A DNA stretch of 64,000 nt from JBNGOQ01 sp050589645 (GTDB lineage Bacteria; Bacteroidota; Bacteroidia; Flavobacteriales; Flavobacteriaceae), in the NCBI RefSeq assembly GCF_050589645.1, contig NZ_JBNGOQ010000004.1, positions 124,001-188,000 on the forward strand. The letters run 5' to 3'. Made by a program: the position numbers and the translations under genes. The notes below the pieces were generated by a model. That model had not been told where the DNA came from and made no database searches. It worked only from the letters and a program-made list of their open reading frames with translations. Numbering within the stretch: the stretch's first letter is position 1; each line of letters starts with the position of its first letter. Of this stretch, positions 53,148 to 62,796 are shown piece after piece.

Positions 53148-53738
53148 ATGAAAAAAGCAATGAGATTTTTAATGTTGGGAACCATGGTCCTTGCCATGGT
53201 GTTGACCTCCTGTTCCGCGGAGGATGGGGAAGACGGTGCAATTGGCCCTCAGGGTCCTCAAGGAATTGCAGGAACCGATGGGGTAGATGGTGTTGATGGG
53301 AATGCCAATGTAATCTACTCGGAATGGGTAGATTTTGTAGCTGCAGAATGGAGTGCATTGTCGAGCGATTTTGGTATCGATGTTCGTAACTACCCTGTAG
53401 TGGCAAATGATCTTACCCAAAATGTCCTTAACAACGGGGTGGTCTTGTTATATGTTCGATTTATCGGATTTGGTGATGACGCCATTATTACCCCATTTAC
53501 CGGAGGTATTCTTTCAGGGGTTCAAACCATATTTCATCACGACAGTGAAGCACTTATCACTATCAAGTTTATCAATTCCGACGGGGTTGGCGATCCTGGG
53601 ACATTTGGCGGTTCCGGAAACGCATTTAGATATATTTTAGTCCCCGGGAGCCAATTGGCTTCCAAAGGGTTTTCAAAACAGGATTTTGAAAAAATGTCCT
53701 ACTACGAGGTCATGGACCATTTTGGGCTGGAATATTAG
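53148..53738 (+). CDS. Lipoprotein with a short collagen-like repeat
   Basis: 196 residues. Lipobox ending LTSC (Cys near 22), then a Gly-X-Y collagen-like stretch at about 27-52 (GEDGAIGPQGPQGIAGTDG and onward), and a C-terminal beta-rich domain with YSEWVDF and VMDHFGLEY. The C-terminal half is not recognised. Likely anchored in the outer membrane and exposed. The 5' region is very AT-rich, without a clear promoter box; the transcript ends in a strong terminator. Confidence 0.8.
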   Translation: MKKAMRFLMLGTMVLAMVLTSCSAEDGEDGAIGPQGPQGIAGTDGVDGVDGNANVIYSEWVDFVAAEWSALSSDFGIDVRNYPVVANDLTQNVLNNGVVLLYVRFIGFGDDAIITPFTGGILSGVQTIFHHDSEALITIKFINSDGVGDPGTFGGSGNAFRYILVPGSQLASKGFSKQDFEKMSYYEVMDHFGLEY

Positions 53739-53765
53739 GATCCTTAAAACCAATGGGGTTTGTGA

Positions 53766-53800
53766 AGCCCCTGACCGTTAGAGCGGCCAGGGGTTTTTTA
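53766..53800 (+). terminator. Terminator of the collagen-like lipoprotein gene
   Basis: CCCCTGACCG with CGGCCAGGGG, one A-C mismatch, followed by six T, 28 bases after the stop. Confidence 0.9.
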
Positions 53801-53808
53801 GTTGAGGT

Positions 53809-55362
53809 TTACAGGTCAAATTTGATGCCCTGGGCCAAGGGCAGTTCTGTTGTATAATTGATGGTATTGGTTTGCCGGCGCATATATACCTTCCAGGCAT
53901 CCGACCCAGATTCCCGGCCACCACCGGTTTCTTTTTCCCCGCCAAAGGCGCCGCCTATTTCTGCACCTGAAGTTCCAATATTTACGTTGGCTATACCACA
54001 ATCACTTCCGTTAGCCGATAGAAAACGCTCGGCTTCCCTAAGATTGTTGGTCATAATTGCAGAAGAAAGTCCCTGAACAACACCGTTCTGCAAGGCAATG
54101 GCGTTTTCCACGCCACCCGAATATTTTAGCAGATAAAGTACGGGGGCAAAGGTTTCATGCTGCACTATCGCAAAGGAATTATCCGCTTCCGCAATAGCGG
54201 GTTTCACGTAGCATCCACTTTCATAGCCCTCACCTTGTAGCACCCCACCTTCTACAATGAGTTTGCCTCCTTCGTCCACGACTTTCTGTAACGCTTGCTC
54301 ATAGAGCGCAACGGCATCCGTGTCGATAAGTGGGCCAACATGGTTGTTTTCATCCAGAGGATTTCCGATACGCAACTGTTGGTAGGCGTCCACCAGGGCA
54401 TCCTTTACCTTGTCGTAAATGGAATCATGGATAATCAATCTGCGGGTCGAGGTGCAGCGTTGTCCTGCGGTACCCACGGCTCCAAATACCGCACCGATGA
54501 CGGTCATCTTAATATCAGCGTCCGGACTTACGATAATGGCATTGTTGCCACCGAGCTCCAACAGGGACTTTCCCAAACGCGAGGCCACTGCCTGTGCCAC
54601 GATTTTCCCCATTCGGATAGATCCCGTAGCAGAAACCAGTGGAATTCGGGAATCCGAAGTCATCATTTCCCCTACTTTGTAATCCCCGTTGATTAGGCAT
54701 GAAATTCCTTCGGGCAGTCCATTGGCGCTAAATACGTCCGCTGCAATATTTTGGCAGGCAATCCCACATAAAGGGGTCTTTTCCGAAGGTTTCCAAACAC
54801 AAACATCCCCGCATATCCATGCCAGGGCGGTATTCCATGCCCAAACGGCAACCGGAAAATTAAAGGCGGAGATAATGCCCACAACGCCCAAGGGATGGTA
54901 TTGTTCATACATGCGGTGTCCGGGTCTCTCAGAATGCATGGTGAGCCCGTGGAGTTGCCTGGACAATCCCACGGCGAAATCGCAGATATCGATCATTTCC
55001 TGTACCTCACCCAGGCCTTCTTGATAGGATTTTCCCATCTCGTAGGAAACCAATTTTCCCAAAGGCTCCTTAAGTTCGCGCAGCTTTTCCCCAAATTGAC
55101 GCACTATTTCCCCGCGTTGCGGAGCTGGTACCGTCCTCCAATGGGCAAAGGCCTTGGTGGCGACCTCCATAACTTTTTCATAATCTTCTTTGGTGGTGCT
55201 TTTTACGGTAGCGATCAGGGCACCGTCCACTGGGGAATAGGAGGAGATTATCTCTCCTGATGCAAAATTGTCCGAGCCGGTAGCGGTACCATTATTTACG
55301 GTTTGGATCCCCAGTTTGTCCAGGGCTTCCTGAATTCCAAATGCAGCAGCAACTTTATTCAT
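53809..55362 (-). CDS. Aldehyde dehydrogenase, ALDH7 (antiquitin) type
   Basis: 517 residues. Oxidises an aldehyde to its acid with NAD. Motifs: SAFNFPVAVWAWN, WKPSEKTP, SATGSIRMG for NAD, catalytic Glu in LELGGNN and Cys in GQRCTSTRR. The C-terminal GGAFGGEKETGGGRESGSDAW and RRQTNTINYTTELPLAQG are hallmarks of the ALDH7 / alpha-aminoadipic semialdehyde dehydrogenase group (lysine breakdown). It lies on the same strand as a 3-hydroxyanthranilate dioxygenase gene, so a role with tryptophan products cannot be excluded. A -7 box lies at 55400-55407. Confidence 0.93.
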   Translation of the reverse strand: MNKVAAAFGIQEALDKLGIQTVNNGTATGSDNFASGEIISSYSPVDGALIATVKSTTKEDYEKVMEVATKAFAHWRTVPAPQRGEIVRQFGEKLRELKEPLGKLVSYEMGKSYQEGLGEVQEMIDICDFAVGLSRQLHGLTMHSERPGHRMYEQYHPLGVVGIISAFNFPVAVWAWNTALAWICGDVCVWKPSEKTPLCGIACQNIAADVFSANGLPEGISCLINGDYKVGEMMTSDSRIPLVSATGSIRMGKIVAQAVASRLGKSLLELGGNNAIIVSPDADIKMTVIGAVFGAVGTAGQRCTSTRRLIIHDSIYDKVKDALVDAYQQLRIGNPLDENNHVGPLIDTDAVALYEQALQKVVDEGGKLIVEGGVLQGEGYESGCYVKPAIAEADNSFAIVQHETFAPVLYLLKYSGGVENAIALQNGVVQGLSSAIMTNNLREAERFLSANGSDCGIANVNIGTSGAEIGGAFGGEKETGGGRESGSDAWKVYMRRQTNTINYTTELPLAQGIKFDL

Positions 55363-55399
55363 TTTATAACTTTTTAAGCAAGAATTGTTAGATTTTCAG

Positions 55400-55407
55400 C
55401 AAAGCTA
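55400..55407 (-). promoter_or_regulatory. -7 promoter box of the ALDH gene
   Basis: TAGCTTTG on the minus strand, exact TAnnTTTG, 37 bases before the ATG. It shows that the dehydrogenase can be transcribed separately from the upstream DUF1304 and dioxygenase genes. Confidence 0.55.
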
Positions 55408-55457
55408 CAAATTAGAAGCAACTTTTATAGGGCTGGGAAAGGATATCTTGAGCGCAT

Positions 55458-55820
55458 CTATGGCAATAGGACGAAAAGGATGCCCAAGAGGGCAGGAAGC
55501 GCCTGTACAAAAAATATTTTGCGATCGGCGGTAAGGGCTCCGTAAATTCCGGCAATGGCCACACACCCAAGAAAGAACAGGGAAATATTATCCCGCCAAA
55601 GGGGATCTTCTATAAAAAAGGTCCAAATAAGACCTGCCGCCAAAAAACCGTTGTACAATCCCTGATTGGCGGCGAGCGGCTTGGTCGGTTCAAATAGTTC
55701 TTTAGGGAAGTTTTTGAATACCTTTCTTCCTCTAGTGGTCCACGCAAACATTTCGAACCATAGAATATAACAGTGGATAAACGCCACTAATCCTACCAAA
55801 ATCCTAGCAATACTATCCAT
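55458..55820 (-). CDS. DUF1304 membrane protein
   Basis: 120 residues with four predicted membrane helices: ARILVGLVAFIHCYILWFEMF, GLYNGFLAAGLIWTFFI, ISLFFLGCVAIAGIYGAL and FVQALPALLGILFVLL. DUF1304 family, typical length; function unknown. It starts 6 bases after the dioxygenase stop, so it is in its operon, an arrangement that may be specific to this lineage. Confidence 0.88.
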   Translation of the reverse strand: MDSIARILVGLVAFIHCYILWFEMFAWTTRGRKVFKNFPKELFEPTKPLAANQGLYNGFLAAGLIWTFFIEDPLWRDNISLFFLGCVAIAGIYGALTADRKIFFVQALPALLGILFVLLP

Positions 55821-55826
55821 ATGTTT

Positions 55827-56372
55827 TTATTCTTGTGCAATAAACCTTGGGTCTACCGGCATTATGGTTCCACAGTTATCGCAGGTACGTAGTTTTTCCG
55901 ATCCGTAAAAGGTCTTGAAATGACCTAAAAAATCCTTTTCGATGTCATGTAAGGTAAAATACGCCTCATACAGCTTGTTGTTGCAGTTGTCGCAGAACCA
56001 TAGGAGTCCATCATCCACATTCATATCGGCCCTTTTCCGCTCTATGACGAGCCCTATGGAACCCTCGTGCCGTACTGGGGAATGGGGCACCTTGGCTGGG
56101 TGCAGATACATATCACCTGGGCCCAGTTCCATGGTCTTTTTTTTGCCATCCTCCTGAATATGTACTTCAATTTGGCCTTCCAACTGATAAAAAAGTTCCT
56201 CGGTCTCGTTATAGTGATAATCCTTTCTGGCATTGGGGCCGGCCACCACCATGACAATATAATCGCCCGCCTCCTTGTATAGATTTTTATTGCCAACGGG
56301 AGGTTTAAGCAAATCCCTGTTTTCGCTTATCCAATGATGGAGGTTAAATGGGGCTCGTATCGCCATAGCCAT
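55827..56372 (-). CDS. 3-hydroxyanthranilate 3,4-dioxygenase
   Basis: Opens the ring of 3-hydroxyanthranilate in the kynurenine pathway toward quinolinate/NAD. 181 residues, cupin fold. Iron ligands fit a His near 51 (DYHYNETEELFYQ), Glu in the same segment and His in LHPAKVPHSP. The bacterial-type rubredoxin-like metal site is present as two CxxC pairs, CDNCN and CDNCG, in the C-terminal part. First of a pair with DUF1304. A TACATTAG box lies at 56385-56392. Confidence 0.94.
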   Translation of the reverse strand: MAMAIRAPFNLHHWISENRDLLKPPVGNKNLYKEAGDYIVMVVAGPNARKDYHYNETEELFYQLEGQIEVHIQEDGKKKTMELGPGDMYLHPAKVPHSPVRHEGSIGLVIERKRADMNVDDGLLWFCDNCNNKLYEAYFTLHDIEKDFLGHFKTFYGSEKLRTCDNCGTIMPVDPRFIAQE

Positions 56373-56418
56373 ATTGTTCTTATGCTAATGTAAGAAAAGA
56401 AAATGGCTTTGACGGAGC

Positions 56419-56901
56419 CTATCTGTAGAATAACTGGGTAAAGTAGAGATTGCCACTTGGGTCCTTTTTGACGCTCACGGCCGTATCGGTAAAATCCCCC
56501 TCCATGGTTTTTTTGTGGTTGGTGCTGTTTAACCACCCCTGTAGGGCGGCGGCGGCATTGGAATAATCTTTGGCCACATTCTCCGCTACCTGAGCTGCAT
56601 TTACCTCCGAAGATATTCCAGAAGCCCTGGAAGAAAAATTATCGTGACTTAAGCTTCCCTTGGAAATCATATAATCCGTGTGGGCATTGGCATATTCATA
56701 GGCCACGGCGCTGAATTTCAGGGCAGGTTGCCCTATAGATATCCTGTGCTCATTGACCAGGGCCAACAATTCCTCTTCAACTTCAACGGCATTTGCTGCC
56801 TCCGCAATAGGTTTGGGCGATTCCTCCAAGGATTCCGTACTGCAGGAACCGAGGACAACAACGAGCAATGCCCATGCCATACCCTTCATTTTCATTTTCA
56901 T
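56419..56901 (-). CDS. CAP (SCP-like) domain lipoprotein
   Basis: 160 residues from ATG 56901. Lipobox ending VLGSC (Cys near 20), a linker rich in Ala and Glu, then a CAP domain: LLALVNEHRISIGQPALK, NAHTDYMISKGSLSHDNFSSR (segments), AENVAKDYSN and HKKTMEGDFTDTAVSVKKD. CAP proteins are secreted, with metal-binding His/Glu in the cleft; bacterial roles are poorly known and include peptidase or sterol/lipid binding claims. A longer frame adds 38 residues without a signal and was rejected. Confidence 0.85.
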   Translation of the reverse strand: MKMKMKGMAWALLVVVLGSCSTESLEESPKPIAEAANAVEVEEELLALVNEHRISIGQPALKFSAVAYEYANAHTDYMISKGSLSHDNFSSRASGISSEVNAAQVAENVAKDYSNAAAALQGWLNSTNHKKTMEGDFTDTAVSVKKDPSGNLYFTQLFYR

Positions 56902-57277
56902 ATAGTGTTCTATTCGCCATAAATAGAAAAAGGAAGAATGGGGTGTTCTTGTATTCCAGGGATAAGTAGAGGGAAGAGTTGGGGGTTCTCGTGCTATCGA
57001 TACAAATCGAATCAACTGGGTAATATTAAAAAATATTATCGGAATAATCCATGAAAAAAGTGTTTTTTTCGACCATCTGCACCTTTTTTATCGCTTTTGC
57101 AAGTCGAAAACGGCTCTGCGGCATGCTTTCTGAAAAATACGTGGAAGGGACAAACCAACAGGATTGGAAGCCCGGGACAATGATGGTAATTTTTGCCCGG
57201 AATGGGCCGGGATTTTGCGTTAACCGCCGCCGCAAGAATGTTCTAAACCGTTATATTTACATGTACAAACACTTTCC
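56902..57277. other. 376-bp divergent spacer before the alpha-2-macroglobulin gene
   Basis: Contains promoters for the CAP gene and the macroglobulin gene. At 57021-57038 TAATATT-AAAA-AATATTA is a perfect 7-base palindrome, a possible operator. No exact TAnnTTTG box is present; TATATTTA is 18 bases before the macroglobulin ATG. A short possible frame from 57051 is listed separately. Confidence 0.4.
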
Positions 57278-57281
57278 ATGA
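57051..57281 (+). CDS. Doubtful small protein overlapping the macroglobulin start
   Basis: 76 residues starting MKKVFFSTICTFFIAFASRK, which looks like a signal peptide, but the rest is rich in Arg and Asn with no recognisable pattern. Its TGA stop overlaps the ATG of the macroglobulin gene (ATGA), a form seen in coupled genes. Chance remains likely because the spacer must also hold a promoter. Confidence 0.2.
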   Translation: MKKVFFSTICTFFIAFASRKRLCGMLSEKYVEGTNQQDWKPGTMMVIFARNGPGFCVNRRRKNVLNRYIYMYKHFP

Positions 57282-60200
57282 AAACAAAATCACTTTTATA
57301 CTTACTCGCCTTCTGCATGGCGGTAGGTTGCACAACAAAAAAAGAGGGCGAGGCACGTTCCTATGATGACCTCAGTGCCTATGAGGCCTACGTTGCAGAG
57401 GTCTCCCCTGGGATAATTTCGGCAAAAAGCGATATCCGGGCCGTACTAAACCAGCCCGTGACCTCATGGAACAAGGGAGACGAGTTAAACGAAGATTTGA
57501 TTCGCCTTTCCCCTAGGGTAAAAGGCAAAGTGTTGGTCCTGGACGAGCGAACCGTTGCTTTTGTTCCGGATGCTGGTCTTGAACAGGATACGGAATACCG
57601 TGTTACCCTGTCACTGAACAAGATTATCAAGGAAATTCCTCGGGAATTGGGCACCCTGGCCTTTGGGGTCAGGACCCTGAAGCAACAGTTCAATGTATAC
57701 ACCAATCCCCTGCAGTCCTATTCCAAAGAGTTACAGTTTATTGAGGGCCAACTGCGAAGTGCGGATCAGTTGTCCTTGGACACGGCCAAAAAATTGATTC
57801 GGGTCCGGCAGGGAGGAAAGCCGGTACGGCTCAAGTTTGATGAGGCCGTTACGGAAGGAACCCAATTTCAATTTACTATTGACAGCATCCAACGCCAAAC
57901 CCATGACACGGAGTTGGAAGTTTCTTGGGATGGATCCGATTATGACATGGAGAGCTCAGGGAGAAATGTCCTGGTAATTCCGGGGAAAAACAACTTCACT
58001 ATTACGGATGTCTCCGTAGATTTGGCAGAAAATAGGACGGTACAGATCAATTTCTCCGATCCGCTTAAAAAAGACCAGGATTTTAAAGGCCTTGTCGTCC
58101 TTGCAGATGATGATCAAGCCCGATTTTCGGTAGCGGGCCACACCCTAAAAGTATATCTGTCCACGGTGATCAAGGGAACAGCTCAATTGGAGGTTTTTGC
58201 AGGCATCCAAAGTGAGGACGGACATAAATTAAAGTCGAGGTTCACGGAGCAGATTGCCTTTGAGGCATTAAAACCACAAGTACGGATGCTTTCCAATGGA
58301 ACCATACTGCCATCGTCCAGTAATCTCAAGATAAATTTTGAAGCTGTCAACCTAAAGGCGGTGGATGTTTCCGTATATAAAATTTATGGGAACAACATCC
58401 TACAATTTTTACAGAACAACACCCTCAATGGCAGTTATAGTCTAAAGACAGTTGCACGTCCCATTGCTCGCAAGAAGATTATACTTCAAACAGCATTGTC
58501 CAATACCGGTAAATGGGCCGCCCATGCCCTGGACCTAAAATCACTAATAAGCACAGAGGCCGGAGCTATATATCGGGTAGCGCTCAACTTTAGGCCTTCC
58601 TACAGCAGCTATACCTGTGAGAATACCAATTTTGATTCGGACGGGGATAACAATGAAGATTTTGATGTGGAGGCGGAAGCCAGTTTTTGGGACGGGGCAG
58701 AAAACTACTACAATGACTACTACGGCTATGATTGGAACGAGCGGGAAAACCCCTGTCATATTTCCTACTATTACGTTAAGAAAGTGGGAACCAACGTACT
58801 GGCAACCGATCTTGGTGTAACCATCAAGAAGGGGGTCAACAAAAGCTATTTTGTGGCCGTTAATGATATTCTCAACACCAACCCGGTTGCCGGTGCCACC
58901 GTCACGTTTTACAATTTTCAACAACAAGCCCTGGGGCAAACCGTAACGGATGCGGACGGCACCTCCATTTTTGATTCGGACCACAACGCCTATTTTGCCA
59001 TAGCGGAAAATAATGGGCAAAAGACCTATGTAAAATTAAACGATGGGGGCGTGCTATCCATGAGCAAGTTTGCCGTTTCCGGGGTTCGGTTACAAAAAGG
59101 GATCAAAGGATTTATTTTTGGGGAACGTGGCGTTTGGAGGCCGGGGGACCAACTTTTTCTTTCCTTTATGCTGAACGATAATGCCAACAATCTTCCTGCG
59201 AACCATCCGGTGAAGTTAGAACTCCTAGACCCTTATAATAAAGTGGTGCACCGGGAAATACAGACCTCCGGATTGAACCGTTTCTACCACTTTTCCGCAA
59301 AGACCGATGCCAACGCGCCCACGGGAAATTGGACGGCCAAAGTATCGGTTGGGGGAGCAAGCTTTACCAAGACCTTAAAGATAGAGACCATAAAGCCCAA
59401 CCGTTTAAAAATAAAAGCGGACTTTGGGTCAGAGATGCTTTCGGCCAACAAAGCGGTGAACGCTGACCTGGAGGTAAAATGGTTGCACGGTGCTATTGCC
59501 AAGGACCTCAAGGCCGATGTAACGGCAAAATTCACATCCCAAAAGACCAGTTTCAAGACCTTTCCCGGCTATACTTTTGATGACCCCTCCCGCAGCTTTG
59601 CCACAGAGGATCAAGTGGTATTTAGCGGCAAGGTGAACGCGGAAGGGAAAGCTGCGTTTTCGATAGACCCACAACTAAAAACGGTAGCTCCCGGAATGCT
59701 CAATGCAGCCTTTGTGACCAAGGTATATGAAAATGGTGGCGATTTTAGTACCGACGTATTTACCAAAACCTATTCTCCCTTCACCACCTATGTGGGACTT
59801 AACGTGCCCAAGGGTGATAAAACCAGGGGTATGTTGCTGACCGATGTAAAGCATACTTTCGAGGTGGTCAGTGTGGATGAACGGGGGAGGCCAAAAGCAA
59901 CCGAAGAGCTCAAGGTGTCAATCCATAAAGTAAATTGGCGATGGTGGTGGGACACTTCGGCAGACAATCTTTCTAGCTTTAGCAGCAGCAATTACCGTGA
60001 AAAGCTTTTTGAAGAGACCATTAGCACCGGGCCCGATGGAAAAGCAACCTTCAATTTTGAGTTAAAGTACCCTGATTGGGGACGTTATCTGGTACGCGTA
60101 GAAGATACACGAGGTGGGCACGCCACTGGAAAAGCCATCTATATTGATTGGCCAGGTTGGGCAGGAAAATCCAGAAAGAACGACCCCTCTGCCGCAACCA

Positions 60201-62791
60201 TGCTGGTATTTTCTACGGATAAGACCAATTATCAGGTTGGGGAAACGGCTACCATCAGCTTTCCGAGCTCAGAGAAGGGCAGGGCCTTGGTAACGGTTGA
60301 AAACGGGAGCGAAGTATTGGAGTCCCTATGGGTAGAGAGCGCCAAGGGAGAAACCAAATTTCAACTCCCCATCACCAAATTATATGCCCCCAACGTATTC
60401 ATCCATATTTCCCTGTTACAACCGCATGCCACCACCTTGAACGATTCCCCCATCCGTTTGTACGGAGTGGCTCCCATTGGTGTGGAGAACCCTGCCACAA
60501 AACTGCAGCCCAAAATTGATATGCCCGATGTGCTCCGGCCCGAAGAACGTATTACTGTGAAGGTGAGCGAAAAAGAAGGACAAGCCATGACGTATAGCCT
60601 TGCCATTGTGGATGAGGGCCTCTTGGATCTCACCCGATTTAAAACACCCGATCCATGGAGTACTTTCTATGCCCATGAGGCGCTAGGGGTCAAGACTTGG
60701 GATGTTTATGATGATGTGGTCGGCGCTTATGGCGGACGCATAGATCAAGTCTTTGCCATTGGTGGTGATGGGGAAATTGCGGGGGCCAAAAATAAAAAAG
60801 CCAATAGGTTCGAGCCCATGGTAGTTTATCTCGGCCCTTTTGAACTCAAGGAGGGTGCCAGCAAATCGCACCAGATAAAAATCCCGAAATATATAGGGTC
60901 TGTGCGTACCATGGTAGTGGCCGGGGACAGTGGCAAAGAAGCCTATGGCATGGCAGAAAAAACTACACCGGTCCGTAAACCGCTTATGGTCCTGGCATCA
61001 CTGCCAAGGAAAATCACCCCTGGGGAGCAGGTAACGCTGCCGGTTACCGTATTTGCCATGGAAAAGAAAGTAAAAAATGTACGGATACAATTAAAACCAG
61101 ACCCTTCATTTACCATAGTAGGCAATGCTACACAGTCGATTTCCTTTATGGGTCCCGATGAGAAAATGGCCTATTTTGAATTAAAGGTGTCCGATTTCAA
61201 GGGGATAGGAAAAGTAGTGGTAGAGGCATCGGGCCATGGGGAAAGTGCTTCGTTCGAAGTGCCCATTGATGTGGTAAATCCCAACCCGGTGACCACGACG
61301 GCCCAAACCCTGACCTTGGATGCGAACAGCAGTAAGACCCTCACTGTAGAAACTTTTGGTATAGCGGGCAGCAATGCCGTCCAAATTGAATTTTCCACAC
61401 TTCCGCCCATGAATTTCAACGGAAGGATGCAACAACTCATACGATATCCTCACGGCTGCGTGGAGCAGACCACCTCGGCCGCTTTTCCCCAGTTGTTTCT
61501 GGCCGATATTTTTGATATTACCGCGACCAAAAAGAAGCGGATACAAGATAATGTAACCCATGCGATCAATCGCTTGGGAACGTATCAGTTGCCCAATGGG
61601 GGATTTGCCTATTGGCCTGGACAAAACCATGCCAACGATTGGGGTACCTCCTTTGCTGGACATTTTTTGTTGGAGGCCGAAAAAAAAGGATATGTGCTAC
61701 CACTCGGGTTTAAGGCTGCCTGGATCGGGTATCAAAGACAAATTGCAAAGCAATGGCGGGCAGGGATCCACACCCCTGACCTGGCCCAGGCGTACCGCCT
61801 GTACACCCTGGCGCTTTCCGGAAACGCGGACATAGGTTCAATGAACAGGCTTCGGGAAACCTCTAAACTGTCCGGTCAGGCCCGCTATCGCTTAGCAGCG
61901 GCCTATGCCCTGGTAGGGCAGACCAATGTGGCCCAGCAACTGCTACGCAATGCAAATTTGGATTTTACCGACAACACCCAGGATTACTACACCTATGGTT
62001 CCGCGGACCGTAACAGGGCCATGGCTTTGGAAACCCTTGTTTTGCTACAGGACAGGACCCAGGCGCAACAAATGGCTAAGACGGTGGCCCAAGGATTGGG
62101 CGAAAGGCGGTACATGAGTACGCAGAGTACTTCCTACAGCTTGCTGGCGATGGCCAAATTTGCCGAGATGGTGGGCGGCAAGGGTATTGAGGGAAGCGCT
62201 GTGGTAAATGGGAAGACAGAGCCTATCCGTACCGAAAAGACCTTGGCCAACCGCAGTTGGAACATTAAAAGCGGAAATGCGAACGTACGGTTGGAAAACG
62301 CCTCGGGCCATACGCTCTTTGTGAGCGTGGTCAACAGTGGTATTCTGCCAGTTGGCCAAGAGAAAGTGGTGCAACGGAACCTATTGGCCACTACAATTTT
62401 TAAAGGCCGGGACGGAAAACGTCTGGACGCTTCCAAATTGGTACAGGGGACAGATTTTGTCGCTGAGGTTACCCTGACCAATACGAGTGCGGAGGCCATA
62501 AAAGATATGGCATTGACGGAAATTTTTCCGAGCGGTTGGGAAATTGTGAATACCCGCTTTACCGATTTTGGAGACTTTACGGACAACAAGGTTAGCTATA
62601 CAGACCTAAGGGATGATCGGGCCAATTTCTATTTCGATTTAAAAAGAAAGGAGACCAAAACTTTTAGGGTGCTGCTCAACGCTTCGTATTTGGGGAGGTA
62701 CTATCTGCCCGGAACACAGGCAGAGGCCATGTACGACAGTGATTATGCAGTCCGGACAAAGGGGAAATGGGTAACGGTAGTACGGCCATAA
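57278..62791 (+). CDS. Alpha-2-macroglobulin family lipoprotein
   Basis: 1837 residues. Lipobox ending AVGC (Cys18), so a lipoprotein. Domain order: N-terminal MG domains, the MG2/bait region in the middle (KGFIFGERGVWRPGDQLFLS marks MG2), and the thioester domain with GCVEQ at 1393-1397 (reactive Cys1394, Gln1397). It traps attacking proteases by covalent linkage after bait cleavage, in the periplasm. Bacterial A2M is usually next to pbpC (penicillin-binding protein 1C); pbpC is not adjacent here. Ends 5 bases from a minus-strand gene. Confidence 0.95.
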   Translation: MKTKSLLYLLAFCMAVGCTTKKEGEARSYDDLSAYEAYVAEVSPGIISAKSDIRAVLNQPVTSWNKGDELNEDLIRLSPRVKGKVLVLDERTVAFVPDAGLEQDTEYRVTLSLNKIIKEIPRELGTLAFGVRTLKQQFNVYTNPLQSYSKELQFIEGQLRSADQLSLDTAKKLIRVRQGGKPVRLKFDEAVTEGTQFQFTIDSIQRQTHDTELEVSWDGSDYDMESSGRNVLVIPGKNNFTITDVSVDLAENRTVQINFSDPLKKDQDFKGLVVLADDDQARFSVAGHTLKVYLSTVIKGTAQLEVFAGIQSEDGHKLKSRFTEQIAFEALKPQVRMLSNGTILPSSSNLKINFEAVNLKAVDVSVYKIYGNNILQFLQNNTLNGSYSLKTVARPIARKKIILQTALSNTGKWAAHALDLKSLISTEAGAIYRVALNFRPSYSSYTCENTNFDSDGDNNEDFDVEAEASFWDGAENYYNDYYGYDWNERENPCHISYYYVKKVGTNVLATDLGVTIKKGVNKSYFVAVNDILNTNPVAGATVTFYNFQQQALGQTVTDADGTSIFDSDHNAYFAIAENNGQKTYVKLNDGGVLSMSKFAVSGVRLQKGIKGFIFGERGVWRPGDQLFLSFMLNDNANNLPANHPVKLELLDPYNKVVHREIQTSGLNRFYHFSAKTDANAPTGNWTAKVSVGGASFTKTLKIETIKPNRLKIKADFGSEMLSANKAVNADLEVKWLHGAIAKDLKADVTAKFTSQKTSFKTFPGYTFDDPSRSFATEDQVVFSGKVNAEGKAAFSIDPQLKTVAPGMLNAAFVTKVYENGGDFSTDVFTKTYSPFTTYVGLNVPKGDKTRGMLLTDVKHTFEVVSVDERGRPKATEELKVSIHKVNWRWWWDTSADNLSSFSSSNYREKLFEETISTGPDGKATFNFELKYPDWGRYLVRVEDTRGGHATGKAIYIDWPGWAGKSRKNDPSAATMLVFSTDKTNYQVGETATISFPSSEKGRALVTVENGSEVLESLWVESAKGETKFQLPITKLYAPNVFIHISLLQPHATTLNDSPIRLYGVAPIGVENPATKLQPKIDMPDVLRPEERITVKVSEKEGQAMTYSLAIVDEGLLDLTRFKTPDPWSTFYAHEALGVKTWDVYDDVVGAYGGRIDQVFAIGGDGEIAGAKNKKANRFEPMVVYLGPFELKEGASKSHQIKIPKYIGSVRTMVVAGDSGKEAYGMAEKTTPVRKPLMVLASLPRKITPGEQVTLPVTVFAMEKKVKNVRIQLKPDPSFTIVGNATQSISFMGPDEKMAYFELKVSDFKGIGKVVVEASGHGESASFEVPIDVVNPNPVTTTAQTLTLDANSSKTLTVETFGIAGSNAVQIEFSTLPPMNFNGRMQQLIRYPHGCVEQTTSAAFPQLFLADIFDITATKKKRIQDNVTHAINRLGTYQLPNGGFAYWPGQNHANDWGTSFAGHFLLEAEKKGYVLPLGFKAAWIGYQRQIAKQWRAGIHTPDLAQAYRLYTLALSGNADIGSMNRLRETSKLSGQARYRLAAAYALVGQTNVAQQLLRNANLDFTDNTQDYYTYGSADRNRAMALETLVLLQDRTQAQQMAKTVAQGLGERRYMSTQSTSYSLLAMAKFAEMVGGKGIEGSAVVNGKTEPIRTEKTLANRSWNIKSGNANVRLENASGHTLFVSVVNSGILPVGQEKVVQRNLLATTIFKGRDGKRLDASKLVQGTDFVAEVTLTNTSAEAIKDMALTEIFPSGWEIVNTRFTDFGDFTDNKVSYTDLRDDRANFYFDLKRKETKTFRVLLNASYLGRYYLPGTQAEAMYDSDYAVRTKGKWVTVVRP

Positions 62792-62796
62792 TCCCT

